Assembly: GCA_946887295.1 (NCBI GenBank)
Contig: CAMPKP010000070.1
Coordinates: 1-16,332, forward strand
DNA from: an uncultured Gemmatimonadota bacterium
Lineage (GTDB): Bacteria; Gemmatimonadota; Gemmatimonadetes; Gemmatimonadales; GWC2-71-9
Length of the DNA stretch: 16,332 nucleotides
Direction of reading: 5' to 3'
Part shown: piece by piece, positions 7,905 to 13,879 of the stretch
Layout of the letters: each line of letters begins with the position of its first letter
How positions within the stretch are numbered: the first letter of the stretch is position 1
The notes under the pieces: model-generated
Database searches by the model: none
Told to the model about the DNA's origin: nothing
Seen by the model: only the letters and a program-made list of their open reading frames with translations
Position numbers and translations under genes: made by a program

Positions 7905-8612
7905 ATCCGGCCCAATGCGCGGGGCCGCCTCACCGCGGCGGACCTCCAGCTGGTGATTCTCCTGTTGAGCCGCGGCTCTGCCCATCGGCGGACCTCGTTG
8001 GAGCGCCGCCTGGCCACGGAGGGACCGGACCCGCTGCTCGACGCGCCCGAGCTGCTCGAACGGCTGCTCACGGTGCGCACGATGCTGATCCCGTCCGAAA
8101 CGCTCTTCTTCTATGTGATGGTGCGCCACGCGCTGCGCCGTGCCGGGATCGACGACCGCGATCTGGCCGATTATCTGGCCGCGCTGCTGCTCGACTTCGG
8201 GCAGCGCGACCGGGCGTGGCGGATAGATTGGCACGACGACCAGCGGCACCAGTATCTCGTGGACATTCTGACGGACCTCGAGGCTACCGAGGGCGACCGC
8301 CGGTTCCGGGTGATGGTACACCTCGGCAACTACTCCCTGTGGCTGGCGGGATTGTTTCCCGATTATATCGCGGCCCGCCACCTGCGCAAAGCCGGACCGG
8401 ACGTCAGCTACTACGATGCGCTGGGTCGGCGGGGATTCGGGATGGCCTCGGATCACCAGCTCGCGAACGAGTACGGCCTGGTGGCCGTCCTCCGCACCGC
8501 CGCGGAGCGCTTCCCATCGGTGCGGAGCGCGCTCAACGGCGTGAGCGACCGGGTGTTCTTCCCCGGTGCGAAGTCGACCGACCGCGCGCTCCGCGACCTA
8601 GGAATTCACTGA
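7902..8612 (+). CDS. Conserved-looking helical protein of unknown function
   Basis: A 236-residue protein that I do not recognise. The sequence reads as mostly alpha-helical and soluble, with regular heptad-like Leu/Ala spacing. The N-terminal part contains LTAADLQLVILLLSRGSAHRR, a middle section ETLFFYVMVRHALRRAGIDDRDLADYLAALLLDFGQRD, and a later DDQRHQYLVDILTDLEATEGDRRFRVMVHLGNYSLWLAGLFPDYI. There are three His-containing spots (WHDD, VMVHLGNY, SDHQLANEY) that could be metal or active-site residues, but no motif I can name. The start at 7902 has a strong ribosome binding site and shares CATG with the divergent kinase gene. The stop overlaps the last 15 bases of the convergent hydrolase gene. 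Reality is supported by the ribosome binding site, length and plausible protein composition. Confidence 0.75.
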   Translation: MIRPNARGRLTAADLQLVILLLSRGSAHRRTSLERRLATEGPDPLLDAPELLERLLTVRTMLIPSETLFFYVMVRHALRRAGIDDRDLADYLAALLLDFGQRDRAWRIDWHDDQRHQYLVDILTDLEATEGDRRFRVMVHLGNYSLWLAGLFPDYIAARHLRKAGPDVSYYDALGRRGFGMASDHQLANEYGLVAVLRTAAERFPSVRSALNGVSDRVFFPGAKSTDRALRDLGIH

Positions 8613-9338
8613 GGCGGCGGCGGACGAGAGCGCCCGCCCCACCAGGGCCCTGAACAGACCGCGCTCCGGCGCGCGGGCATCCGCGTACATCTCCTCCGGG
8701 TGCCACTGCACCGCCAGAATCCACGAGCCGTCCCTTCCCTCCACCGCCTCGACCAGATCGTCCTCGCTCCACCCGCTCGCGACCAGCGCCGGAGCCAGAT
8801 CCCGGATCCCCTGATGGTGGAAGGAGTTCACCCGCAGCGACGTCCCGCCAAGTGCCTGCGCCGCGAGACTCCCGGGCGCCAGCCGGACCGCGTGCGTGCG
8901 GTCGGTGCGCGCGCCCATGGGGCTGTGGTTCACCGCTCCCGGACGCTCGGTGGGGAGGTCCTGATAGAGGGTGCCGCCCAGTGCGACGTTGACCACCTGG
9001 ATGCCCCGGCAGATGGCGAGGATCGGAAGCTCCCGCTGGCGGGCGGCGGCGAAGAGCGCGAGCTCGAAGAGATCCCGCTCCCGGTCCACCTGCACGGTGA
9101 GAGGCGACCTCGCCGCGTCGTACCATGCGGGGTCGACGTCTTCGCCGCCGGTGAGCACCAGCCCGTCCATGCCGTCCAAGGCTCGCGCAGCGTACGCCGC
9201 GCCGATCAGGGGGCTCAACACCAGCGGCACCCCGCCGGCCAGGCTCACGGACCGCGCGTACGCGGAGTTCACCCCGGTACGGTCGGCGCCGTCCCACGTG
9301 CGCACGACTCCGCCCAGCGCGATGCGGGGAGCGCTCAC
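8598..9338 (-). CDS. Class I glutamine-amidotransferase-like hydrolase (peptidase C26, gamma-glutamyl-GABA hydrolase type)
   Basis: A 246-residue protein of the PuuD-like group, which hydrolyses gamma-glutamyl amide bonds (for example gamma-glutamyl-GABA in putrescine degradation). Catalytic landmarks: nucleophile Cys110 in ILAICRGIQVVNVALGGTLYQDL, and His213 and Glu215 in AVQWHPEE. Also typical are GLVLTGGEDVDPAWY (59-73), NHSP (137-140) and NSFHHQGI (171-178). The GTG at 9338 is preferred over an ATG 33 bases further upstream. It gives a GTGA overlap with the preceding lipoprotein stop, as in other coupled genes here, and places the first beta strand (RIALGG) right after the start as in homologues. 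No other putrescine-pathway gene is visible, so the true substrate is uncertain. The 3' end overlaps the convergent gene by 15 bases. Confidence 0.88.
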   Translation of the reverse strand: MSAPRIALGGVVRTWDGADRTGVNSAYARSVSLAGGVPLVLSPLIGAAYAARALDGMDGLVLTGGEDVDPAWYDAARSPLTVQVDRERDLFELALFAAARQRELPILAICRGIQVVNVALGGTLYQDLPTERPGAVNHSPMGARTDRTHAVRLAPGSLAAQALGGTSLRVNSFHHQGIRDLAPALVASGWSEDDLVEAVEGRDGSWILAVQWHPEEMYADARAPERGLFRALVGRALSSAAASVNS

Positions 9339-9826
9339 CGAATGATCGAGTCCGGGAACAGCGAGGGACACTTCGGGTCCATGAACTTCGCGGGATCGGC
9401 CTGAACGCCGATGAGCGGAATCGAAGCATTCCCCACGGACACCTCTCCAAGCCGGGGAGCACCCGGAATGGGGCTGCCCTCGTATACCATGACGCCGAGC
9501 ACCTTCTCCTGCGGGTCCACCACCAGCACGCCAAACCCGGGCTTGGTGCTGGCGGGGGGGCTGCCCTCCATACCCACCACGAGCATGGAATCGGTCCGGC
9601 CGATCACCGCCGGGAACGCGCCGTCGGCCGCTACCCGGACGACGGTCCGCTCCGGCAGCGATCCGGGAGGCGCGGACAGGGTCTGGTTGGGGATGGTGAA
9701 CTGCTCGAGCAGCGAGGTGGCCCCCGCGACCGCGGCCATGCCACAGGTGGGAGGCACGCCGCCTTCCGGGCGGTCACACCCGATGGCGACGGCGAGGAGC
9801 GAGGCCAGCCAGACACGTTGGAGCAT
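9335..9826 (-). CDS. Putative lipoprotein, unknown function
   Basis: A 163-residue protein starting MLQRVWLASLLAVAIGCDRP. A basic residue, a hydrophobic stretch and the lipobox AIGC with Cys17 predict lipid modification by Lgt and cleavage by LspA. The following residue is Asp, which in enterobacteria can favour inner-membrane retention; whether that rule holds here is unknown. The mature region is strand-like, with VVRVAADGAFPAVIGR, SMLVVGMEG, GFGVLVVDPQEKVLGVMVYEGS and two further cysteines. I recognise no family. The ATG at 9826 sits at the predicted transcription start of a near-consensus promoter, so the mRNA is probably leaderless. A longer frame opening at 9889 is rejected because it would place this promoter inside the gene and bury the signal peptide. 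The stop overlaps the GTG of the downstream hydrolase. Confidence 0.78.
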   Translation of the reverse strand: MLQRVWLASLLAVAIGCDRPEGGVPPTCGMAAVAGATSLLEQFTIPNQTLSAPPGSLPERTVVRVAADGAFPAVIGRTDSMLVVGMEGSPPASTKPGFGVLVVDPQEKVLGVMVYEGSPIPGAPRLGEVSVGNASIPLIGVQADPAKFMDPKCPSLFPDSIIR

Positions 9827-9831
9827 GCACA

Positions 9832-9860
9832 AACATACGCTGCGGGGGGCCGCCGTCCAA
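9832..9860 (-). promoter_or_regulatory. Sigma70-like promoter giving a probably leaderless mRNA
   Basis: On the minus strand TTGGAC (9860-9855) is separated by exactly 17 bases from TATGTT (9837-9832). Five bases after the -10 comes the ATG of the lipoprotein gene at 9826, so the expected transcription start coincides with the start codon. No Shine-Dalgarno lies upstream, which agrees with a leaderless transcript. This is one of the two best promoter matches in the window. Confidence 0.65.
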
Positions 9861-9943
9861 CGTTCGGCTCCGCCGGTGAGTGGGCTCACATCCCCGTCCG
9901 GGTCGCCGCTCTATGCATGATGGAGTCCTTCCTCGAGGTCACC

Positions 9944-10636
9944 ATGGCGCAGCGATTCCGAGATCGTCATGAGGCGGGGCGGCATCTGGCGGCGGCGCTT
10001 CGTCGGTACGCCGGCAGGCCGGACGTGCTGGTCCTCGCCCTTCCACGCGGCGGCGTTCCCGTAGGATACGAGGTGGCGCGCGCCCTCGGCGTCCCCCTGG
10101 ATGTCATGCAGGTCCGGAAGCTGGGCATACCCGGACACGAAGAGCTCGCCATGGGTGCGATCGCATCCGGCGGCGTCAGGATCCTGAACGAGGAGATCGT
10201 GCGGATGCTCCAGATCCCAGCGCGCGTCATCGAGGCCGTGGCGGCGGAGGAGCAGCGGGAGCTCGAGCGCCGGGAGCGCCTGTTCCGCGGGGATCGCCCG
10301 TTCCCGGATGTCCGCGGGCGGACCGTCATTCTGATCGACGACGGCCTCGCCACCGGCTCTACGATGCGCGCCGCGGCGGAGGCGCTTCGGGCCGAGGGAG
10401 CGAGTCGGCTGGTCGCGGCGGTGCCGGTGGCTCCGAAGGAGACCTGCGACTCGCTCCGGGCGGTGGTGGACGAGGTGGTCTGTGCCGTCACCCCGGTGCC
10501 CTTCCATGCCGTGGGTGAGTGGTACGAGGACTTCACTCAGACCACTGATGAGGAAGTGCGGCAGCTCTTGAGGCTCGCGGAGCAGAGCTCGGATGGTATG
10601 CCGTCGGCGTCGCCGCGAGGCGGCGGCCGGCCCTGA
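9944..10636 (+). CDS. Type I phosphoribosyltransferase-domain protein
   Basis: A 230-residue cytoplasmic protein of the PRTase fold. The PRPP-binding loop VILIDDGLATGSTM (128-141) is intact, and LALPRGGVPVGYEVARALG (31-49) and DVMQVRKLGIPGHEELAMGAIASGG (53-77) match a widespread group annotated only as putative phosphoribosyltransferases. The C-terminal FHAVGEWYEDFTQTTDEEV (187-205) is also typical of that group. The nucleobase or other acceptor is not known for these proteins; an adjacent dienelactone-hydrolase or erythromycin-esterase domain, sometimes fused in relatives, is absent. The ATG at 9944 is chosen for its GAGG at 9935-9938 and because homologues start at RFRDRxEAG. An upstream in-frame ATG at 9920 lacks this support. 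The last 14 residues are Gly/Ser/Pro-rich. It is convergent with the next small lipoprotein gene, 26 bases apart, with no terminator that I can see. Confidence 0.85.
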   Translation: MAQRFRDRHEAGRHLAAALRRYAGRPDVLVLALPRGGVPVGYEVARALGVPLDVMQVRKLGIPGHEELAMGAIASGGVRILNEEIVRMLQIPARVIEAVAAEEQRELERRERLFRGDRPFPDVRGRTVILIDDGLATGSTMRAAAEALRAEGASRLVAAVPVAPKETCDSLRAVVDEVVCAVTPVPFHAVGEWYEDFTQTTDEEVRQLLRLAEQSSDGMPSASPRGGGRP

Positions 10637-10662
10637 TGGGGTCCGACCGCGCGCGGCTTGCC

Positions 10663-10872
10663 TTACCGTGACGTAGTGTCGGTCATGGCGCTGGTGTCGC
10701 TCATGGCCGTGTCCATCGCGCCGGTGGACGGGGAGGTATCGGACGACATGCCGGGGCTGCCCGTTTCCGTGCCGGCGCCGCCCGCCGTGCCGGCGTCGCG
10801 ATTGGCACCGCCTCCACACGCGGCCAGCGCGAAGGCCGTCATGGAGCCGAGAATCCAGGAGGTACGCTTCAT
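10663..10872 (-). CDS. Small low-complexity lipoprotein
   Basis: A 69-residue protein. MKRTSWILGSMTAFALAACGG is a classic lipoprotein signal with lipobox LAAC and Cys19, so the mature peptide is only about 51 residues. After a Gly/Ala-rich linker the rest is a disordered tract built of Ser, Thr, Asp and Met in a loose repeat (MSSDTSPST, AMDTAMSDTSAMTDTTS). The ATG at 10872 is preceded on the minus strand by AAAGGGAA with about eight bases of spacing, a good ribosome binding site. I know no function; such peptides may be surface or spacer lipoproteins, and the acidic, methionine-rich repeat could bind metal, but that is speculation. It is monocistronic, lying between a convergent PRTase gene and the end of the HIT/GGR/HD operon. 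Confidence 0.72.
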   Translation of the reverse strand: MKRTSWILGSMTAFALAACGGGANRDAGTAGGAGTETGSPGMSSDTSPSTGAMDTAMSDTSAMTDTTSR

Positions 10873-11006
10873 GTGGATGTTCCCTTTCGAGGGCGGCGAC
10901 GTGCTGCGCACCGCTCGGGGCTGAGTGTATGGCACACTACTCCTGCGCTTCGCTACTGCCTGTCGGCAACGCTAAGCCCGGTCCGGGCTCCCCGACGTGA
11001 TCTGCG
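10873..11006 (-). promoter_or_regulatory. Intergenic region with interrupted palindrome upstream of the small lipoprotein
   Basis: This 134-base gap holds AGCCCGG-T-CCGGGCT at 10975-10989, a perfect 7+7 palindrome around one base. It lies 18 bases past the stop of the HD gene and about 100 bases before the lipoprotein start. It could be an operator half-site pair or the core of a short termination hairpin for the HD operon; there is no T-tract. A possible -10 (TACACT, near 10928) is seen for the lipoprotein, but no matching -35. Confidence 0.35.
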
Positions 11007-11651
11007 TCACTCCGCCCTGCCCTCCGGCCGCAGCCTCCCCAGGGAGCGTTCGAGGTTTCGCCGCGCGGCCTTCTCGTACAGCGACCTGAAGTGCTCCGAC
11101 CCATAGAGCGGCCCCCGCGCCAGAAGCCGCGTCAGGATCGTCGCGCGGGCCTCGCGGTAGAGCGGCTCCGGGACCCAGTCGTACTCGGCGCGGACCCGCC
11201 GCTCGTACTCGTCGAACTCCGCAGTCGGGCGGCCGAGAACGGACAGGTCCACGTCGCACACCAGGGCCCCCGCAGGGTCGCCAGGCGGCCGGGCATGATC
11301 CGTGAGACGTATCAATCGCCCCACCTCCCGGGCTCTGGGCTCGGGCGCGCCCGCGTCCGACAGGGCACGCTCGGCCCACTCCGCGCTCCGGGCCTCGTTG
11401 TCGGAAGCCCGGGGGTCGTACACCGCATCGTGAAACCAGAGGGCGGTCTCCGCCAGGTCCCGGTCGGCCCGGGTGGCCGGCGCAGCGTCGAGCTGCGAGA
11501 GACAGTCGCGGAGATGCTCGACGCCATGATAGTGGCGGTGCGGCTCCTCGTACGCCGCCAGCACCCGGCCGCCGACCTCGAGCCCTCCGCCTGCCGGAGC
11601 CATCCGCCCCCAGAGGGTGCGGAACCGCTCGACCAGCCCGGCATCGCTCAT
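11007..11651 (-). CDS. HD-superfamily metal-dependent phosphohydrolase
   Basis: A 214-residue protein resembling the predicted HD phosphohydrolases of COG4339. Metal-ligand candidates appear in order: His42 in RHYHGVEHLRDCL (39-51), the His74-Asp75 pair in ALWFHDAVYD (70-79), TDHA (117-120), and Asp134 in CDVDLSVLG. Conserved EARSAEWAERAL follows the HD pair as in relatives. Members are thought to hydrolyse phosphomonoester or nucleotide substrates, but none is assigned here. Unlike RelA/SpoT or cGAMP-type HD enzymes there is no extra domain. The ATG at 11651 overlaps the flavoprotein stop as ATGA, so it is the last gene of a HIT/GGR/HD transcript. The C-terminal about 30 residues are basic (EKAARRNLERSLGRL), possibly for RNA or nucleotide contact. 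Confidence 0.84.
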   Translation of the reverse strand: MSDAGLVERFRTLWGRMAPAGGGLEVGGRVLAAYEEPHRHYHGVEHLRDCLSQLDAAPATRADRDLAETALWFHDAVYDPRASDNEARSAEWAERALSDAGAPEPRAREVGRLIRLTDHARPPGDPAGALVCDVDLSVLGRPTAEFDEYERRVRAEYDWVPEPLYREARATILTRLLARGPLYGSEHFRSLYEKAARRNLERSLGRLRPEGRAE

Positions 11652-12685
11652 CCCGCGAGGAACCAGTCCGCCATGGGTCGCCGGGCGGGACGCCATCCGG
11701 ACAGCCGATCCAGCACGGGGAGCGCGACGGCACGCCCGCGGGATCGCCGCAGCAGGGCCGCGAAGCCGTCGTGACGGCGCTTGACCCGGAGCCATCGCCT
11801 CAGGCGGGGCGCCGGCCAGGACGGGTCGAGGATCCCGCGCCCCACCGCTTCTCCGGTGACCAGGGCCGAATAGATGCCCTCCGCGGTCAGCGCCGAGGGA
11901 GCGCCCGCCGCATCGCCGGCGAGGTGGACGCCTCCGGCGAAGTGCAGACCCCGGAATTCGACCTCCAGCGTCGCGGCCTCGAACGGTTGGCCGTGCGCGG
12001 CGAGCCGCAGACCCTCGACCCGCGCGTCCAGATAGGCCCGCAGCGCCGCGGGCCGGAGGACGTGCTTCGGCGCCACCGCACCCACGGACGTGTACTCGTC
12101 GTGGGGAAATACCCAGAAGTACCCTCCGCCGAGGCTCAGATCGCACTCGACACGGAGCGGCTCGATGCGCACCGCCGGGATGTTGTACTCCGCAGCGAAA
12201 TAGCCGCGGGGCGAAGGGAGTCCGAGCGTGCGACGCACCGCCGAGTCGGATCCATCGGCGCCGATCAGATGCCGCCAGCCCATGCGAGTGCCGCCCACGA
12301 CCGCCGTCCGGCCCGCCACATCGAGGTCCCGGGCCGTACACCCCGCCCGCACCTCCGCGCCCGCCGCGCGGGTCCACGCGGCCTGGTACCTCCCGAGCTC
12401 GCGGCGGGAGAGGGTGACGACGGTCGTGGAGTCGGGATCGAGGACGACCGGATGTCCGGGCGCAAACGCGACCTGTCCCACCCGCGAGAGCCCCGCCGTC
12501 TCGGGAAGCCCGAGGCCGCGGAGGAGCGCCACCGATTTCGGCGTCAGCCCGCCGGCACAGGTCTTCGGGCCGATCTCCGAATGCTTCTCGACCACCAGAA
12601 CCTCGCGGCCGGCCTCCGCGAGCACCTGGGCCGCGCGCAGCCCCGCGGGGCCGGCTCCCACGATCAGGTGCTCGACTGTCTCCAT
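11648..12685 (-). CDS. Geranylgeranyl-reductase-family FAD-dependent oxidoreductase
   Basis: A 345-residue flavoprotein of the PHBH fold. It starts METVEHLIVGAGPAGLRAAQVLAEAGREVLVVEK, giving the FAD-binding GxGxxG and the acidic Glu33 ending the second strand. IGPKTCAGGLTPKSVALL (38-55) is the Cys-Gly-Gly block seen in geranylgeranyl reductases. HLIGADGSDSAVRR is the DG motif, GGGYFWVFPHDEYTSVGAV is a family block, and HLAGDAAGAPSALTAEGIYSAL is the second FAD loop. Such enzymes saturate double bonds of prenyl chains, as in isoprenoid lipids, quinone side chains or the phytyl tail of chlorophylls. No pigment or quinone gene is nearby, so the substrate is open. The ATG at 12685 follows GGAGG with eight bases of spacing, and this site lies inside the 3' end of the HIT-like gene (22-base overlap). 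Confidence 0.85.
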   Translation of the reverse strand: METVEHLIVGAGPAGLRAAQVLAEAGREVLVVEKHSEIGPKTCAGGLTPKSVALLRGLGLPETAGLSRVGQVAFAPGHPVVLDPDSTTVVTLSRRELGRYQAAWTRAAGAEVRAGCTARDLDVAGRTAVVGGTRMGWRHLIGADGSDSAVRRTLGLPSPRGYFAAEYNIPAVRIEPLRVECDLSLGGGYFWVFPHDEYTSVGAVAPKHVLRPAALRAYLDARVEGLRLAAHGQPFEAATLEVEFRGLHFAGGVHLAGDAAGAPSALTAEGIYSALVTGEAVGRGILDPSWPAPRLRRWLRVKRRHDGFAALLRRSRGRAVALPVLDRLSGWRPARRPMADWFLAG

Positions 12686-13140
12686 GCCTGATCCTCCCGG
12701 ATTCCGGACGCCGCCGCGGCGCGCTCCGCCGCGGTCGGATTGCGGGCCAGCCCGGCGCGTCGAAGCCACATCCGGGCCTTGCGGTAGAGGTCCGAGACCA
12801 CGTGGCCGGGCGGGAGCGCGCGGGTGCGAGGAAGCACGAAGAAATGGACGTGGCGCACCCGCTCACCATAGCTGGCCACGTACGTCCGCTCCGGGCGGAC
12901 CACCCGCTCGACCGCGGCCACGGCGCCTCGCAGCACCGGCCCGAGTGCCGCCGCTTCGGTCTCGGTGAGCTCGCCCAGCGACTCGCAGTGCCGGCGGAGC
13001 TGAACGATCAGCTCGCCGGGATCGGTGTGAGGCCCGGTGTGGTGGGTGACCAGCCAGAGCCCGTCGTCATGGATGGGGCCGCCGGGCGTGGTGATTCGCC
13101 CGGCCACCAGCTCGCAGATGCTGCACGGGGACGTGGCCAT
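12664..13140 (-). CDS. HIT-like protein with altered histidine triad
   Basis: A 158-residue protein. The N-terminus MATSPCSICELVAGRI has the Cys-x2-Cys seen in many HIT hydrolases, followed by LWLVTHHTGPHTDPGELIVQLRRHCESLGELT, resembling the nucleotide-pocket region. The signature reads RHVHFFVLPR: relative to HxHxHxx the first two His (97 and 99, the latter the expected nucleophile) are present but the third is Phe101. HIT enzymes hydrolyse or transfer nucleotides from dinucleoside polyphosphates or adenylated substrates, so activity may be reduced or changed. The C-terminal part (DLYRKARMWLRRAGL onward) is basic and helical. I chose ATG 13140 because the Cys-x2-Cys segment begins there as in relatives; a GTG at 13170 would add ten residues. 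It heads the transcript with the GGR and HD genes. Confidence 0.78.
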   Translation of the reverse strand: MATSPCSICELVAGRITTPGGPIHDDGLWLVTHHTGPHTDPGELIVQLRRHCESLGELTETEAAALGPVLRGAVAAVERVVRPERTYVASYGERVRHVHFFVLPRTRALPPGHVVSDLYRKARMWLRRAGLARNPTAAERAAAASGIREDQAWRQSST

Positions 13141-13204
13141 GCCGGGCAGGAGCCTCCGGTGAAGTACCACCGTAGGCTATCCGTCGGCCGGTCCGCGGGG
13201 AAGT

Positions 13205-13252
13205 GCGAGCGGGTCGCGCTCGCTTGACGCTCCACGGCGCCGGGTCTAGCAT
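13205..13252 (+). promoter_or_regulatory. Sigma70-like promoter with flanking inverted repeat, for the coiled-coil/DUF1028/POT operon
   Basis: TTGACG (13224-13229), a 17-base spacer and TAGCAT (13247-13252) form a near-consensus promoter, giving a leader of about 65 bases to the GTG at 13325. Immediately upstream, GCGAGCG (13205-13211) and CGCTCGC (13217-13223) are perfect complements around five bases and abut the -35, where a regulator could bind. The leader also holds a second palindrome. Confidence 0.6.
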
Positions 13253-13271
13253 TCGACTCCCAAGACACGGA

Positions 13272-13285
13272 CGCCGGGCCCGGCG
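13272..13285 (+). repeat. 14-base perfect palindrome in the operon leader
   Basis: CGCCGGGCCCGGCG reads the same on both strands and lies about 20 bases downstream of the predicted -10, within the untranslated leader of the coiled-coil gene. It may be an operator or a short RNA stem. In 70% G+C DNA such palindromes arise by chance more often, so weight is low. Confidence 0.35.
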
Positions 13286-13324
13286 CCCGTTCCCCCCGAG
13301 GTTCATGAGAGGTGGCCGCCGGTC

Positions 13325-13879
13325 GTGTTCGACGGCTTGAAAGCCCGGCTGGACAGACTGCTGCGCGATCGCGGCGCGGACCCGCGCGCCTACGCCGCGA
13401 GCCTTCGCGAGGCGCTGGTGGAGGCGCGGCTCGGCATCACCGAGATGCGCCGCGCGCTCGCCGCGACGGAAGCCGAGCTCGAGGCGGAGCGGAGGCAGCT
13501 CGCCGACACGGAGCGCCGGGGCCGGCTCGCCGCCGCCGTCCCCGACGCCGAGACGGTCGCGGTGGCCGAGCGATTCGCGGCGCGGCATCGCGAGCGCATC
13601 CTGGTGCTGGAGCGGAAGGTGGTGGTGCAGGCGGACGAGCTGGCGCTGGCCGAGCGCGAGGTACGGGAGATGACCGTGCAGTGGCGCTCGGCCTCGCAGC
13701 CGGGGCAGCGGTCGGAGTCGCTCGACGCCGCGTGGCGCGACCTGGAGGCGGCGGGCGGCTCCCGAAGCACCGAGGAGTCGGACCGCACGGCGGCAGAGCT
13801 CGACCGCCGGAGGCGGGACGAGGCGGTCGAGGCGCAGCTGGCCTACCTGAAGAAGAAGATGGGGAGAGACAAGCCGTGA
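13325..13879 (+). CDS. Coiled-coil protein, possibly PspA/IM30-related
   Basis: A 184-residue, highly charged protein. From about residue 25 to 125 it is a continuous predicted coiled coil rich in Ala, Glu, Arg and Leu (ALVEARLGITEMRRALAATEAELEAERRQLADTERR, later RHRERILVLERKVVVQADELALAEREVREM). A Ser/Gly-rich hinge at about 126-155 and a second short helix ending QLAYLKKKMG follow. The opening FDGLKARLDRLLRDRGADP loosely recalls the N-terminal amphipathic helix of PspA, but it is shorter than PspA (about 220 residues) and I see no diagnostic motif, so this is only a suggestion. No signal peptide. The start is GTG at 13325; GAGAGG at 13307-13312 is rather far (12 bases), so initiation may be weak. 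The stop overlaps the next GTG as GTGA, coupling it to the DUF1028 gene. Confidence 0.7.
   Translation: MFDGLKARLDRLLRDRGADPRAYAASLREALVEARLGITEMRRALAATEAELEAERRQLADTERRGRLAAAVPDAETVAVAERFAARHRERILVLERKVVVQADELALAEREVREMTVQWRSASQPGQRSESLDAAWRDLEAAGGSRSTEESDRTAAELDRRRRDEAVEAQLAYLKKKMGRDKP

Noticed and set aside
7904..8080. Upstream extension of the kinase to give 724 residues
   Set aside because: The added part is Arg/Ser-rich and lies opposite the unknown plus-strand gene, and the GAF domain already starts shortly after the ATG at 7903.
9339..9371. ATG start for the C26 hydrolase at 9371
   Set aside because: It would overlap the lipoprotein gene by 37 bases and add residues absent in relatives. 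The GTG at 9338 gives the GTGA coupling used elsewhere.
9818..9943. Upstream extension of the phosphoribosyltransferase to 272 residues
   Set aside because: It would cross the promoter of the divergent lipoprotein. The ATG at 9944 has a good GAGG site and matches the usual protein start.
11648..12685. Reading the GGR gene as bchP/chlP and the strain as phototrophic
   Set aside because: The family is broad, no pigment or reaction-centre gene is present, and the sequence alone does not fix the substrate.
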